DNA of 28,859 bases. Origin: Candidatus Omnitrophota bacterium. Lineage in GTDB: Bacteria > Omnitrophota > Gorgyraeia > Duberdicusellales > 4484-171. Made by a program: the position numbers and the translations under genes. This document shows, one piece after another, positions 7,603-15,390 of this stretch. How positions within the stretch are numbered: position 1 is the first letter of the stretch; every line of letters starts with the position of its first letter. Where the stretch lies: positions 1-28,859 of the forward strand of contig JAQTUC010000002.1 in NCBI GenBank assembly GCA_028710385.1, read 5' to 3'. Under the pieces are notes generated by a model. That model was not told the origin of the DNA. It saw only the letters and a list, made by a program, of their open reading frames with translations, and searched no databases.

Positions 7603-8907
7603 TTAATCTTCCTCCCAGGACAACGTAATATAATCTCCGGTAGTAGGCATAAAAGGCGGCGGAGAACTGAGCAGCCTTGAATCATAAGAATAATTCTTGG
7701 AATAACCGCTTACTTTCTGGCCGGTTGAACCGTTGAATGTCCCAACAGGGCCTCTTTCATCCTGTATTATTCCTCCGTAAACCGTTAAAGTGCCCTTTGC
7801 CGGGCCGACCCAATAATTCTCCATCATAAAAGAAGTGTTCAGCGCCATGGCGCATGCATCTATTTCCATATTGGACGGCGCAGAATCATCTACAACTATG
7901 TCTGATTCGGATATAATCCCCATTGTATCATCCGAAGCGGGATTTACCCGCGGATTGTCGGCGTAAACTATGCTATTTGGTATAACAACGTCGGCGCTGG
8001 CGCCCACAGTAAGCCTGCCGTTTAGCGTGCCTGATATGGTTAAATTGCCGCCGCTTACGAACAAAGCTCCGTTAGCCGGTATGCTCATATTCTTATTGTT
8101 CCATTTCTTTTTGGAATTAGTAACGTTCATGGTGCCGTTACTGTTTAAAACTACTCTGGAGTTGCCTTGCAAGTATATGCCGCCGCTTGCGGCTGCTGAG
8201 CGAAGGCTCAATGCCTGGCTGGGCATATTAATAGTTTCCGCACCAAAACCAACGCCCTCCTCAAAAGTAGGCTCATCGTAAGGCGCGTTAGTCAGCTGTG
8301 TTGAATTTATGTTGTTTCCGTTATTGTAATAACGCAAATAATCATCCACCGAACGGACTTCACTCTGAAACACAGGGTCTCCTGCAATATTGAAATGGCC
8401 GTTTGTATGCGTAGGCCCGTTTAAAGTATCGTTGGTATTAAACCACACGTTTGACCCGTCAAAAACTTCTCTATCCGTAAACCAGAGATAGCGCGCGTAG
8501 TTGTCAACCTGAACATAATTGGCAAGGATCCTTCTTGCGTTTCCGAAAATTCCGGTTGAGGTTACCTTGTATCTGCGAATGCCTGTTGAAGCGCCAACCA
8601 TTCCAAGGTCAGCGATAACAACGCTGTAAGTACCTCCTCCAAGGCTCTCTACAGAACCCCAGGGATTTGTCCTGTCGCCTATTGGAGGGGAGGACTGGGA
8701 CCTTAGCCATACAATAGCGTGATCAAGGCCGGCTTCAGCAATATTAAAAGCAGCAGTTCTTCTTTTAAATATATCCACAAGAAGGCTTTGATTTATGCCT
8801 ATGCTTATAAACGCTGCCGCATACATAAGAAGAGCCACTATAACCACCAAACTTAGCATAAGCGTTGAGCCTTTTTTGTTTTTAAGTTTTATAGGTGTGT
8901 TATACAT
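7603..8907 (-). CDS. PilX-like minor pilin with large C-terminal domain (second unit)
   Basis: 434 residues. The N-terminus KKGSTLMLSLVVIVALLMYA followed by RRTAAFNIAEAGLDHAIVWLR is the PilX/PilX-N pattern: hydrophobic helix then AEAG. No classical G|FTLxE cleavage site is present. The long C-terminal part is rich in Gly, Asn and Ser, with repeated short beta-type segments (GGIYLQGNSRVVLNSNG, GGNLTISGTLNGRLTVG). It resembles DUF4900-type surface domains and may form a beta-solenoid. Start: ATG with AGGA upstream, two bases after the preceding PilW-like gene. It is likely a pilus tip or minor component. It is paralogous to the product at 9975-11027. Confidence 0.75.
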   Translation of the reverse strand: MYNTPIKLKNKKGSTLMLSLVVIVALLMYAAAFISIGINQSLLVDIFKRRTAAFNIAEAGLDHAIVWLRSQSSPPIGDRTNPWGSVESLGGGTYSVVIADLGMVGASTGIRRYKVTSTGIFGNARRILANYVQVDNYARYLWFTDREVFDGSNVWFNTNDTLNGPTHTNGHFNIAGDPVFQSEVRSVDDYLRYYNNGNNINSTQLTNAPYDEPTFEEGVGFGAETINMPSQALSLRSAAASGGIYLQGNSRVVLNSNGTMNVTNSKKKWNNKNMSIPANGALFVSGGNLTISGTLNGRLTVGASADVVIPNSIVYADNPRVNPASDDTMGIISESDIVVDDSAPSNMEIDACAMALNTSFMMENYWVGPAKGTLTVYGGIIQDERGPVGTFNGSTGQKVSGYSKNYSYDSRLLSSPPPFMPTTGDYITLSWEED

Positions 8908-8909
8908 AG

Positions 8910-9521
8910 TTAGTTCCTCATTTTTATTATGAATTGCGCCGCATCCGTAAAAACTCTTCCTTTTGAATTTTGCCTGGTGGCGGTAACATTTACCTCAATA
9001 ACATTAACCGGAGAAACCGGCCTTGTGAACTGAAGGCCCGTAATGTTACGCGCAAGAATAGACGTTGCCGCCGGCGTTGTCCTTACTATTTCTCCATTGG
9101 CATTTAAACTGTATGTAATTAGATCCGGGGACCATTCAATGCGGCCGGCGGAATTTAAAATAGTTCCGTCACTGTCAATGTCAGCCGGTATGGCGAAAGT
9201 AATGGTATTGCTTGTTGAGCCGCTTGCAAGGTTTGTCTGCGCGGCCTGAGTAAATTTAAGCTCTTTCTCCATAGGAATTACCGCCTTAACCAGTTCGCGC
9301 CGCAAAGAAACCTCAACGTCTCCGGTAAGCCAGGAATTAATCCCGCTGTTTAACACGAGAAAAGCCGCGGCAATAAGTATAAAAAAAATACACACAACCA
9401 CAAGCAGTTCCGCGAGAGTAAACCCTGTTAGAAAAATATGTTTTCGGGCGGCAAGCGCCTTACAAGATATTTTTACCGACTCTTTTGCGCGTTTTTCTAA
9501 CGGGGCAAAACTTCTTTTCAT
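8910..9521 (-). CDS. PilW/GspJ-like prepilin (second unit)
   Basis: 203 residues. A class III-type prepilin signal, TG|FTLAELLVVV, is preceded by an unusually long basic leader of about 33 residues. The hydrophobic helix continues (CIFFILIAAAFLVLNSG), then SWLTGDVEVSLRRELVKAVIPMEKEL, typical of PilW/GspJ minor pseudopilins. Processing by a PilD-type peptidase is expected; none is encoded here. It has four-base spacing to the PilV-like gene and two bases to the PilX-like gene, so it lies inside the operon. A shorter internal start would give a more usual leader, but no better ribosome binding site decides it. Confidence 0.8.
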   Translation of the reverse strand: MKRSFAPLEKRAKESVKISCKALAARKHIFLTGFTLAELLVVVCIFFILIAAAFLVLNSGINSWLTGDVEVSLRRELVKAVIPMEKELKFTQAAQTNLASGSTSNTITFAIPADIDSDGTILNSAGRIEWSPDLITYSLNANGEIVRTTPAATSILARNITGLQFTRPVSPVNVIEVNVTATRQNSKGRVFTDAAQFIIKMRN

Positions 9522-9525
9522 AATT

Positions 9526-9966
9526 TTACCTGTTAGCTATCCTGGTTGTTAATTCTACCGGGGAATCTATTATGCCATTACCGTTTACATCTTCGCCGAC
9601 ATCAAGGTTTCCGTTTAAGTTTGAATCTTCGCCTATCACTCTTCCTCTGTGCCTGAAACAGGCACTTATGGTAATTTGCAAAAGCTCCGGGTTGGTATCG
9701 TCAACATATACAACGCCCATGCTTTCCGGTATGTCGTTAATTGTAAAATTCAGCCCGTTATAGTCATTCATTATTTCGGTAAATGGGGTGCTGCGTATTT
9801 CCTCCATAAGGGCCTGCGCCGCGTTTGTTGCAATGTTAATATTTTTATCGGTGTCAATAAGCATAAAACACGACAGGTAAGTCACCAGTATGCTGCTTAT
9901 GGCAATTATCAGTATGGCCAGGGCTATAAGCACTTCAATAATAGTAAAACTTTTTTTTGTTTTCAT
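9526..9966 (-). CDS. PilV-like prepilin with two calcium-loop repeats (second unit)
   Basis: 146 residues. The leader MKTKKS precedes FTIIEVLIALAILIIAISSI, with Ser rather than Gly at the predicted -1 position. The helix is followed by NIATNAAQALMEEIRS, like PilV/GspI minor pilins. Near the C-terminus are two adjacent dockerin/EF-hand-type loops, DSNLNGNLDVGE (114-125) and DVNGNGIIDSPV (126-137), with the D-x-N-x-N-G-x-x-D spacing. Calcium binding, perhaps stabilising the pilin, is inferred. It is homologous by layout to 11543-12004. Confidence 0.8.
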   Translation of the reverse strand: MKTKKSFTIIEVLIALAILIIAISSILVTYLSCFMLIDTDKNINIATNAAQALMEEIRSTPFTEIMNDYNGLNFTINDIPESMGVVYVDDTNPELLQITISACFRHRGRVIGEDSNLNGNLDVGEDVNGNGIIDSPVELTTRIANR

Positions 9967-9974
9967 TGTTTTGT

Positions 9975-11027
9975 TTAAGGAATTATTTCATATGGATTCT
10001 GCTGTTCGTTCCAGGAAACCACCTGGACATCAGCGTCTATGCCGAGATTCCTGATTGCTGTCATATACTCCGCATTATAGGTTACAGTGGCATTTCCGTT
10101 TAAACGGGCCTCTTCTCCTGCCCATACTCCTCCGTCAACATTGAGCTGGCCTCCTCCGCCGTTTACGCGAAATTCCCCTCTTGTATATATTGCCCCGTCC
10201 ACTGTGCCGTTTCCATTTATTGTAGCATCATATGTTACATCCGGATTTGTGATAACGTCGCCTACAACAACAAAAAACCCGCCTATAGTTCCAATGTTGC
10301 CTCTAAGTTCCAAATTGCCTAAAACATAAACTACATTGGGCGTTCCCGTTGTTGGATCTGCCGGGTTTGAAGGCGGGCTATACCAGAAGTTTGAGGGAAA
10401 AGTCTGGCTGCCTGTTGCCTGGTTTACAAGTTTACCGGAAGCATTATATGCGTACACGTTAGACTGGGCTTCGGCTACAGTTAAAAGCTGACTAAAGCTT
10501 AATTTTGCCAAAGGATTGATTGAAGCATCCTGGACAATATCACCGTGGACATTGCTTGTGTTATCAATCTGGTCAGCATAGCGTATTTTTCCCGTAACAT
10601 CGTAAGCGTCGCCGTTTAGGTTGACGTCTCCGGCGCTGTAAATAGCGTTTTCGTAGAAATTAGGCGGAATGGCTTTTGACACAACCACCTCAAGAACCCG
10701 TGTAATCCTTGCCGTTCCTGTTGCGGGAATAAACCCCCGCGCGATAACTCTTCTGTTTGAGCCTTCCACAGTAACATCGCAACTATAACCTCCAACGCCA
10801 AGAGAAGTCTCCCACAGGCCGGTTCCGCTCTGTGAATAACTGCTTCTAAGTTCATGCATGGCGCGGTTAACGCCAGCTTCAGCAAGCCAGAATGCCTGGA
10901 TAAATTCTTCGTTTCTTTCCGCAAGGCGGTTTTCAGAGATGCTGCGAAGTAAAATTCCTATAGCCATAACCCCCAGAACAACAGCCATAAAAATAGCCAC
11001 AATTAAAACTGAACCTTTTTTAGTCAT
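9975..11027 (-). CDS. PilX-like minor pilin with large C-terminal domain (first unit)
   Basis: 350 residues. It starts KKGSVLIVAIFMAVVLGVMA with a hydrophobic helix, then AFWLAEAGVNRAMHELRSS, the PilX pattern also seen in its paralogue at 7603-8907. The C-terminal half carries Gly/Asn-rich beta repeats (GNLELRGNIGTIGGFFVVVG, RVNGGGGQLNVDGGVW, EARLNGNATVTYNAEY), which look like a polymer-forming beta-helix. It overlaps the upstream PilW-like gene by eight bases, which implies coupled translation. Confidence 0.75.
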   Translation of the reverse strand: MTKKGSVLIVAIFMAVVLGVMAIGILLRSISENRLAERNEEFIQAFWLAEAGVNRAMHELRSSYSQSGTGLWETSLGVGGYSCDVTVEGSNRRVIARGFIPATGTARITRVLEVVVSKAIPPNFYENAIYSAGDVNLNGDAYDVTGKIRYADQIDNTSNVHGDIVQDASINPLAKLSFSQLLTVAEAQSNVYAYNASGKLVNQATGSQTFPSNFWYSPPSNPADPTTGTPNVVYVLGNLELRGNIGTIGGFFVVVGDVITNPDVTYDATINGNGTVDGAIYTRGEFRVNGGGGQLNVDGGVWAGEEARLNGNATVTYNAEYMTAIRNLGIDADVQVVSWNEQQNPYEIIP

Positions 11028-11529
11028 TGCGCAGCCTCACTTTTTCCAGTAAATCAAATTGCAGAACTCTTTGCCGCGCGGTTCTGCTTGCGGCAACGCG
11101 CACATTTAAAACATTTGTGCAGGCTACCGAGCAGCTGTCGGTTGCGGCGTTCCAGCAAAAACATAAATTATTTATATCGTTAGTCAAATATCTTTTTGTG
11201 CCAGCAGGGTGTTCTCTTACGGTGCGAGTTACTCCGTTTACGGTTTCCAAATAATAACTTATGGGGTTTGTGCTTCCCTGGACATTAAATGTAATTTTCG
11301 CACCGCTTAAAGCCGCATCCAAAACAATTGTGTCCGGATCGCCTTGCCTTATTTCCCTGGACATCGCATCTATCACATATCTTACTGTCTGCTGCAACTG
11401 CGCATACGCCATGTCTTCATACCAGATTCTGTCAGCAGCATTTAAAACTCCGAGTATGGCGGCAGCGATTAAAACAAAAATCGCAATGCTTATTAAAACT
11501 TCAATAAGGGTTGTGCCTCTTTTAAACAT
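11020..11529 (-). CDS. PilW/GspJ-like prepilin (first unit)
   Basis: 169 residues. The short leader MFKRG precedes TTLIEVLISIAIFVLIAAAI, a standard prepilin cleavage and assembly segment with Gly at -1 and Glu at +5. It continues with QLQQTVRYVIDAMSREIRQG, as in PilW/GspJ minor pseudopilins. Three closely spaced cysteines (CFCWNAATDSC, then ACTN) may form disulfides in the exported domain. It lies 13 bases after the PilV-like gene and overlaps the following PilX-like gene by eight bases. Confidence 0.82.
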   Translation of the reverse strand: MFKRGTTLIEVLISIAIFVLIAAAILGVLNAADRIWYEDMAYAQLQQTVRYVIDAMSREIRQGDPDTIVLDAALSGAKITFNVQGSTNPISYYLETVNGVTRTVREHPAGTKRYLTNDINNLCFCWNAATDSCSVACTNVLNVRVAASRTARQRVLQFDLLEKVRLRND

Positions 11530-11542
11530 AATACACTTATTG

Positions 11543-12004
11543 CTATGGTTCTGTGATTAAAGTTTCAAGCGGCATTGATTTATTTCTGGACCTGTCTGTC
11601 CAGTTCACCGTAACAAGCACATCCAGCAATTCGCTGGTTGCTGTGGGCGCTTCGCCGGTTGAGGCATCAGAAACAGTAACTGTTATGGCCTCGTTAGTAA
11701 GGTAAAAAAGGTCCCTGTTCTGGAAATCGCTCGTTGCGCTTAAATTCCATTGGCCGGCCCCGGTTGTTCTAAGGTTGTTAAAACCGTTTATCGTTGATGC
11801 GCTGTCTTTTATCTCTTCCATAATATATTGGGCATGTGTTGCTGCTATGGACAAATTCCGGCTTATTTCATTTAATAATATACACGCAATAAAACTGGTT
11901 AAAAGCCCTGCGAAAATAACAGTCAGAAATACCGCTATAAGCATAAGCTCTGCCAGGGTAAAACTTTTTGCCGATAAAATCTTCTTTTTTGTCTTCATAT
12001 TCAT
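11543..12004 (-). CDS. PilV-like prepilin (first unit, first gene of operon)
   Basis: 153 residues. A basic leader ends in AKS before FTLAELMLIAVFLTVIFAG, again with Ser at -1 as in the paralogue at 9526-9966. Then come LSIAATHAQYIMEEIKDS and a small exported beta domain (EAITVTVSDASTGEAPTATS, ELLDVLVTVNWTDRSRNKSM), as in PilV/GspI proteins. A second ATG two codons in is equally possible. A sigma70-like promoter lies 43-71 bases upstream, so this is the head of the seven-gene prepilin operon. Confidence 0.8.
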   Translation of the reverse strand: MNMKTKKKILSAKSFTLAELMLIAVFLTVIFAGLLTSFIACILLNEISRNLSIAATHAQYIMEEIKDSASTINGFNNLRTTGAGQWNLSATSDFQNRDLFYLTNEAITVTVSDASTGEAPTATSELLDVLVTVNWTDRSRNKSMPLETLITEP

Positions 12005-12046
12005 TTCTTTTTAATTTAATAATAGAAATGGAAGGCTCTCTATTAG

Positions 12047-12075
12047 ATTATAGAATAATTTAGCCAAACAAACAA
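12047..12075 (-). promoter_or_regulatory. Sigma70-like promoter of prepilin operon
   Basis: On the minus strand: -35 TTGTTT (12070-12075), a 17-base spacer, and a perfect -10 TATAAT (12047-12052). It is upstream of the PilV-like gene at 12004. Confidence 0.6.
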
Positions 12076-12137
12076 CCGTAAAATAGTAATGTTTCCAAGC
12101 AAAACAAAACTTCTAAAATATTTAATACTACGCGGGG

Positions 12138-13667
12138 CTAAACCCACAGGTTTTTGTCCAAAGACCTGTATTGTATTGCCTCGGAAATATCCTCGGCAGA
12201 AATATTAGCTCTTCCAGCGAGGTCGGCGATTGTCCTTGAAACCTTAAGTATTTTGTCATAAGCTCTGGCGCTGAAACTAAAATGCGAGATTGCCATTTTA
12301 AGCAATTCCTGAGCAGGGCCCTCAAGGGTGCAGAATTTACGCAGCTGCCGGTTATTCATCTGGGAATTAAAAAATATTTTCTCATCCTTAAATCTTCGTT
12401 CCTGTATGCTGCGGACATTTTCAACCCTGTCTTTTATTGACTCTGAGCTTTCCGCTTTAAAATCAGCGGATATAAGGTCTTCTGTGCTGATTGCCGAGAG
12501 CTCAAGATGAATATCTATCCTGTCTAACAGGGGCCCTGAAATTTTATTTCTATATTTTTGTATCTGGTAACTTGTACAATGGCAGGATTTCTCTTTTGAG
12601 CCGAAATAGCCGCACGGGCAGGGGTTCATTGCGGCCGCAAATAAAAAACGCGAGGGGAATTTAAGATGCCTGGCTGCTCTTGATATGTTTATTGAACCGT
12701 CTTCAAGCGGCTGCCTTAAAGCTTCCAAAGCATCCCTGCCAAATTCCGGAAGCTCGTCAAGGAAAAGCACTCCGTTATGGGAAAGAGTTATTTCTCCCGG
12801 CTTAATATTTGTCCCTCCTCCAACCAAAGCAACACCTGAAGATGTGTGATGCGGCGAACGAAACGGCCTTTCCTTTACTACCGGCTGTGTTTTATCAAGC
12901 AACCCGGCTATGCTGTAAATTTTGGTAACTTCAAGGCTCTCCTCAAGCGCCATGTCCGGCAGAATTGTAGGAAGGCGGCGCGCCAGCATGGTTTTGCCAA
13001 CCCCTGGCGCTCCAAGTAAGATTGCGTTGTGCATTCCTGCTGCCGCAACCTCAAGAGCCCTTTTGGCAAAAGACTGGCCCTTAACTTCTGAAAAATCAAC
13101 CTCATATCTGGTTTTTACAGAAGTTAAATCAACTGTTTCGGCGCGGAAAGGCTTTTTTTCAATTGTACCGCAGAGAAAAGACACAGCTTCGTTAAGGCTC
13201 TTTACAGGATAAACATCCAGCCCGCAGACAAGCGCTGCTTCGCCGGCATTTTCCTGGGGAACAATGATTTTTTTATTCTTTGCTTTTGCGTATAGCGCCA
13301 TGGGGAAAACCCCGCTTACGGGCTTAACTAAGCCTTCCAGAGAGAGCTCCCCTATTATGAAATAAGAAGAAACATTGAAATGAATTTGAGCGGAAGAAGA
13401 AAGAATGCCAAGCGCAATAGCCAGGTCAAAATGAGTGCCTTCTTTTTTAACGTTTGCGGGTGCCAGATTTATGGTTATTTTTTGGGAAGGAAATTCAAAA
13501 CCGCTGTTTTTTATCCCTGAACGCAGCCGGTCCCTGCTCTCGCGTACCGCTATGTCGCAAAGCCCGATTAAGGAAACTGCGGGAAGGCCCCTTTGGACAT
13601 CAACCTCAACAGAAACCGGATAGACATCCAAGCCAAGGCTGCCTAAGGAAGTTGTCTTAGAAACCAC
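12138..13667 (-). CDS. comM: YifB/ComM-family AAA+ ATPase (Mg-chelatase-like)
   Basis: 509 residues, the normal length. ComM is a hexameric helicase that promotes branch migration during natural transformation. The order is an N-terminal ChlI-type domain (LGSLGLDVYPVSVEVDVQRG, LPAVSLIGLCDIAVRESRDR), then AAA+ with Walker A GAPGVGKT at 219-226 and Walker B VLFLDELPEF at 300-309. A zinc-binding loop of four cysteines follows between 350 and 364 (NPCPCGYFG ... CHC). The C-terminal lid ends with LAGRANISAEDISEAIQYR. The start is GTG at 13667, with AGGGG eight bases upstream. The neighbouring pilin operon suits a role in DNA uptake, but that link is inference. Confidence 0.93.
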   Translation of the reverse strand: MVSKTTSLGSLGLDVYPVSVEVDVQRGLPAVSLIGLCDIAVRESRDRLRSGIKNSGFEFPSQKITINLAPANVKKEGTHFDLAIALGILSSSAQIHFNVSSYFIIGELSLEGLVKPVSGVFPMALYAKAKNKKIIVPQENAGEAALVCGLDVYPVKSLNEAVSFLCGTIEKKPFRAETVDLTSVKTRYEVDFSEVKGQSFAKRALEVAAAGMHNAILLGAPGVGKTMLARRLPTILPDMALEESLEVTKIYSIAGLLDKTQPVVKERPFRSPHHTSSGVALVGGGTNIKPGEITLSHNGVLFLDELPEFGRDALEALRQPLEDGSINISRAARHLKFPSRFLFAAAMNPCPCGYFGSKEKSCHCTSYQIQKYRNKISGPLLDRIDIHLELSAISTEDLISADFKAESSESIKDRVENVRSIQERRFKDEKIFFNSQMNNRQLRKFCTLEGPAQELLKMAISHFSFSARAYDKILKVSRTIADLAGRANISAEDISEAIQYRSLDKNLWV

Positions 13668-13774
13668 TTTGATATCCCCTGTAGTTTAGCGATAATTTGG
13701 CTGCGCTCTGTTGATTTATTTATGCGTAATCCTGAAGGCCAGCAAGTGAAATTTAAGCGGGTCCTATGGTGCGG

Positions 13775-14131
13775 TTATTTCTCCACGCAAAGCATCTTTT
13801 CAATTATTGAATTTATGGCATTGCGGTCTTCTTTGCTTATCTCGCAGAATTCAATACCTGTGTCGTGGTAAAGAATTCCTTTTCTGTACGGGCTTTTTTT
13901 GTCAACAACCCACACGATTTTACCCTGACAGGATATCTTGTTTTCTTTAAGGTGTATTTCCATGCCGACGAAACTTCCGGCTTCCATTCTTTCTCCGATT
14001 ATAACGCGCACTCCTCCGGCGGAAATATTTTCTGTATGCGTGGAAATTGAGTGTTCCGGGAAATTGTGGATAAGTATCTTGCAGGGGAATCTCGCTCTTA
14101 TAAATTTTCTTTTTTCTATGCCTTCATACAT
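13775..14131 (-). CDS. PilZ domain protein (c-di-GMP receptor)
   Basis: 118 residues, a single PilZ domain. The c-di-GMP-binding residues are present: the RxxxR region in KRKFIRARF near residues 7-15 and the second motif ENISAGGV near 34-41 (Asn, Ser and Gly conserved). The C-terminus matches the usual barrel end (GIEFCEISKEDRNAINSIIE). It is a soluble cytoplasmic receptor. With two MshEN domains and a degenerate GGDEF protein nearby, it suggests c-di-GMP control of pili, although no intact cyclase is encoded here. Confidence 0.88.
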   Translation of the reverse strand: MYEGIEKRKFIRARFPCKILIHNFPEHSISTHTENISAGGVRVIIGERMEAGSFVGMEIHLKENKISCQGKIVWVVDKKSPYRKGILYHDTGIEFCEISKEDRNAINSIIEKMLCVEK

Positions 14132-14153
14132 AAAAGCGCTCTTTCTTAAAAGC

Positions 14154-14300
14154 CTATTTCTTCTTTAAACTTTTTAACCTGTATTTTTGCAGCTGTTGTT
14201 TTTCCCTGAGTAATCGCGGAATGTTTTTCTGCCGGTTTGTATTTTTTTCTCTAGACATATTCGTAAAAGCGGATTTAAATGTTCGGCCGGGAGCTTCCAT
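14154..14300 (-). CDS. Possible small basic protein before the PilZ gene
   Basis: A 48-codon frame starts at ATG 14300 with AGGA four bases upstream. It reads MEAPGRTFKSAFTNMSREKN and ends QKYRLKSLKKK, with the stop at 14154-14156, 22 bases before the PilZ start. It is Lys/Arg-rich with no recognised domain. A second in-frame ATG lies at 14258. The evidence is only an open frame with plausible start and spacing, so it may not be real. Confidence 0.3.
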   Translation of the reverse strand: MEAPGRTFKSAFTNMSREKNTNRQKNIPRLLREKQQLQKYRLKSLKKK

Positions 14301-14320
14301 GCCTTCCTGGCACTTAAGTA

Positions 14321-14381
14321 TAATGCTTAATTAAATTTTACATCTTATTGGGTAATTTTCAACCCAAATCTTTAAGCATTA
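14321..14381. repeat. Nested hairpin downstream of coiled-coil gene
   Basis: TAATGCTTAA (14321-14330) pairs perfectly with TTAAGCATTA (14372-14381). Inside, TTGGGT (14348-14353) pairs with ACCCAA (14362-14367). It lies 29 bases past the stop of the gene at 14410 on the minus strand. No U-tract is seen, so it may be an RNA processing or stability element. Confidence 0.45.
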
Positions 14382-14409
14382 AAACTAAAGGCGCAACGAA
14401 ACAGGCCGG

Positions 14410-15012
14410 TTAGCGGGTATGCGTGACAACTATCTTTTCAAGCTGTATGATTTTTTCGCGGGAAAAAGTGGTTTTTCCGCCTTTGGTTATAAACCCCTGA
14501 TTGCCTAATTCCATTTTGACCTTGTCCACTTCCTGCTGGGCCTTTACTTTTAAATCCCTTATCCTTTGGCCTAGCTCTTTAAGGCACCTCGTTCTTCTTT
14601 CGGCAACCAGCTTTTTCTCATCTAGGCTGGTGATTTTTCCTTCCCACAATCTAAGTTCTCCCGTAAGCTTGTTTATATCGTCATTAAGCGCGGCATTTTT
14701 TTGCTTTAAAGACTCATTTTCGCCTTTGGCAGCATTAAGCATTTCCTGCGTTTGGGCTAATTTTGCTTTTATCTGAATCAGTTCGCCCATAAGCGTGTCC
14801 TTATCATAATTTACAGCAACAAAAGTGCCCTTCTTATCCTTGAATTTATCGCCCAAATCCACGCTTACTGTTTCGCTTTGAGCAGCGCCCAGCGCCATTT
14901 TAAGAGAACGTATAATTTTGTGCTGATAAACAATCAAAATTACAGCCAGAATTATTATTGCTATCAATAAAATCAATGCCCCTTTGCCGGAATTTTCTTT
15001 TTTGGAACTCAT
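14410..15012 (-). CDS. Single-span membrane coiled-coil protein
   Basis: 200 residues, family not recognised. One membrane segment (about 11-29, GALILLIAIIILAVILIVYQ) is followed by a short linker and a long coiled coil (about 70-165, LMGELIQIKAKLAQTQEMLN, NAALNDDINKLTGELRLWEG). The last part (LGNQGFITKGGKTTFSREKI) is not coiled. Start: ATG with GGAGGG upstream and a promoter at 15036-15065. The topology suggests an envelope scaffold or periplasmic spacer, but the sequence does not fix a function. Confidence 0.7.
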   Translation of the reverse strand: MSSKKENSGKGALILLIAIIILAVILIVYQHKIIRSLKMALGAAQSETVSVDLGDKFKDKKGTFVAVNYDKDTLMGELIQIKAKLAQTQEMLNAAKGENESLKQKNAALNDDINKLTGELRLWEGKITSLDEKKLVAERRTRCLKELGQRIRDLKVKAQQEVDKVKMELGNQGFITKGGKTTFSREKIIQLEKIVVTHTR

Positions 15013-15035
15013 AAATACCCTCCGATTTAATTGTT

Positions 15036-15065
15036 ATATTGTAAGCCTATATTGCGATCTGTCAA
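15036..15065 (-). promoter_or_regulatory. Promoter of the coiled-coil membrane protein gene
   Basis: On the minus strand: perfect -35 TTGACA (15060-15065), an 18-base spacer and a weak -10 CAATAT (15036-15041), placed 24 bases before the ATG at 15012. Confidence 0.5.
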
Positions 15066-15172
15066 TGAAGAATTTAGATGCTGGCTATTGCCATAAAACG
15101 GGAAAACAGCAGCATAAACCCTTGATTTTACAGACAAATACGGGTTTTTATCCTGATTTAATCGTGAACTGC

Positions 15173-15201
15173 TTGCCAGAGCAGGTTTTGTATGATATAA
15201 C
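15173..15201 (+). promoter_or_regulatory. Promoter of the 54-residue basic protein gene
   Basis: -35 TTGCCA (15173-15178), a 17-base spacer and -10 TATAAC (15196-15201), followed by a near-consensus AAAGGAGG ribosome binding site at 15215-15222. It gives this small gene its own rightward transcription unit against the leftward trend. Confidence 0.65.
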
Positions 15202-15225
15202 TAATTCCAGCCAAAAGGAGGGCAC

Positions 15226-15390
15226 ATGGGAAGATATAAAGAAAAATTAAAAAGGATTCACAGGAAAAAGATGAGAAAAGCCAAGGCAGCAGTAAGGCTA
15301 TATTACAAAAAAGAAATAGCTTATGAAAAATTAAACGCTTTGGCTAAAAAGTTCCTTGCGAAAAGAAAAAGAAAAGAAAAGAAAGCTTAA
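15226..15390 (+). CDS. Very basic 54-residue protein, unknown function
   Basis: MGRYKEKLKRIHRKKMRKAK opens a 54-residue frame in which roughly half the residues are Lys or Arg, ending AKKFLAKRKRKEKKA. No cysteine or membrane segment is present, and it is predicted helical. The AAAGGAGG site three to four bases before ATG 15226 and the good promoter upstream make it a convincing gene despite its size. The composition suggests a nucleic-acid or ribosome-associated protein, reminiscent of S21-like or histone-like tails, but I see no true family match. Its TAA overlaps the stop codon of the convergent cupin gene at a TTAA. Confidence 0.75.
   Translation: MGRYKEKLKRIHRKKMRKAKAAVRLYYKKEIAYEKLNALAKKFLAKRKRKEKKA

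Noticed and set aside
10616..10924. 102-codon minus-strand frame inside the PilX-like gene
   Set aside because: It is an out-of-frame shadow of a clear PilX-like protein, with no domain or start signal of its own.
12908..13105. Frames on both strands within the comM gene
   Set aside because: They are shadows of a strongly conserved AAA+ gene and have no independent support.
14984..15250. 88-codon plus-strand frame across the intergenic region
   Set aside because: It overlaps the promoter and start of the basic 54-residue gene in a different frame and lacks a ribosome binding site.
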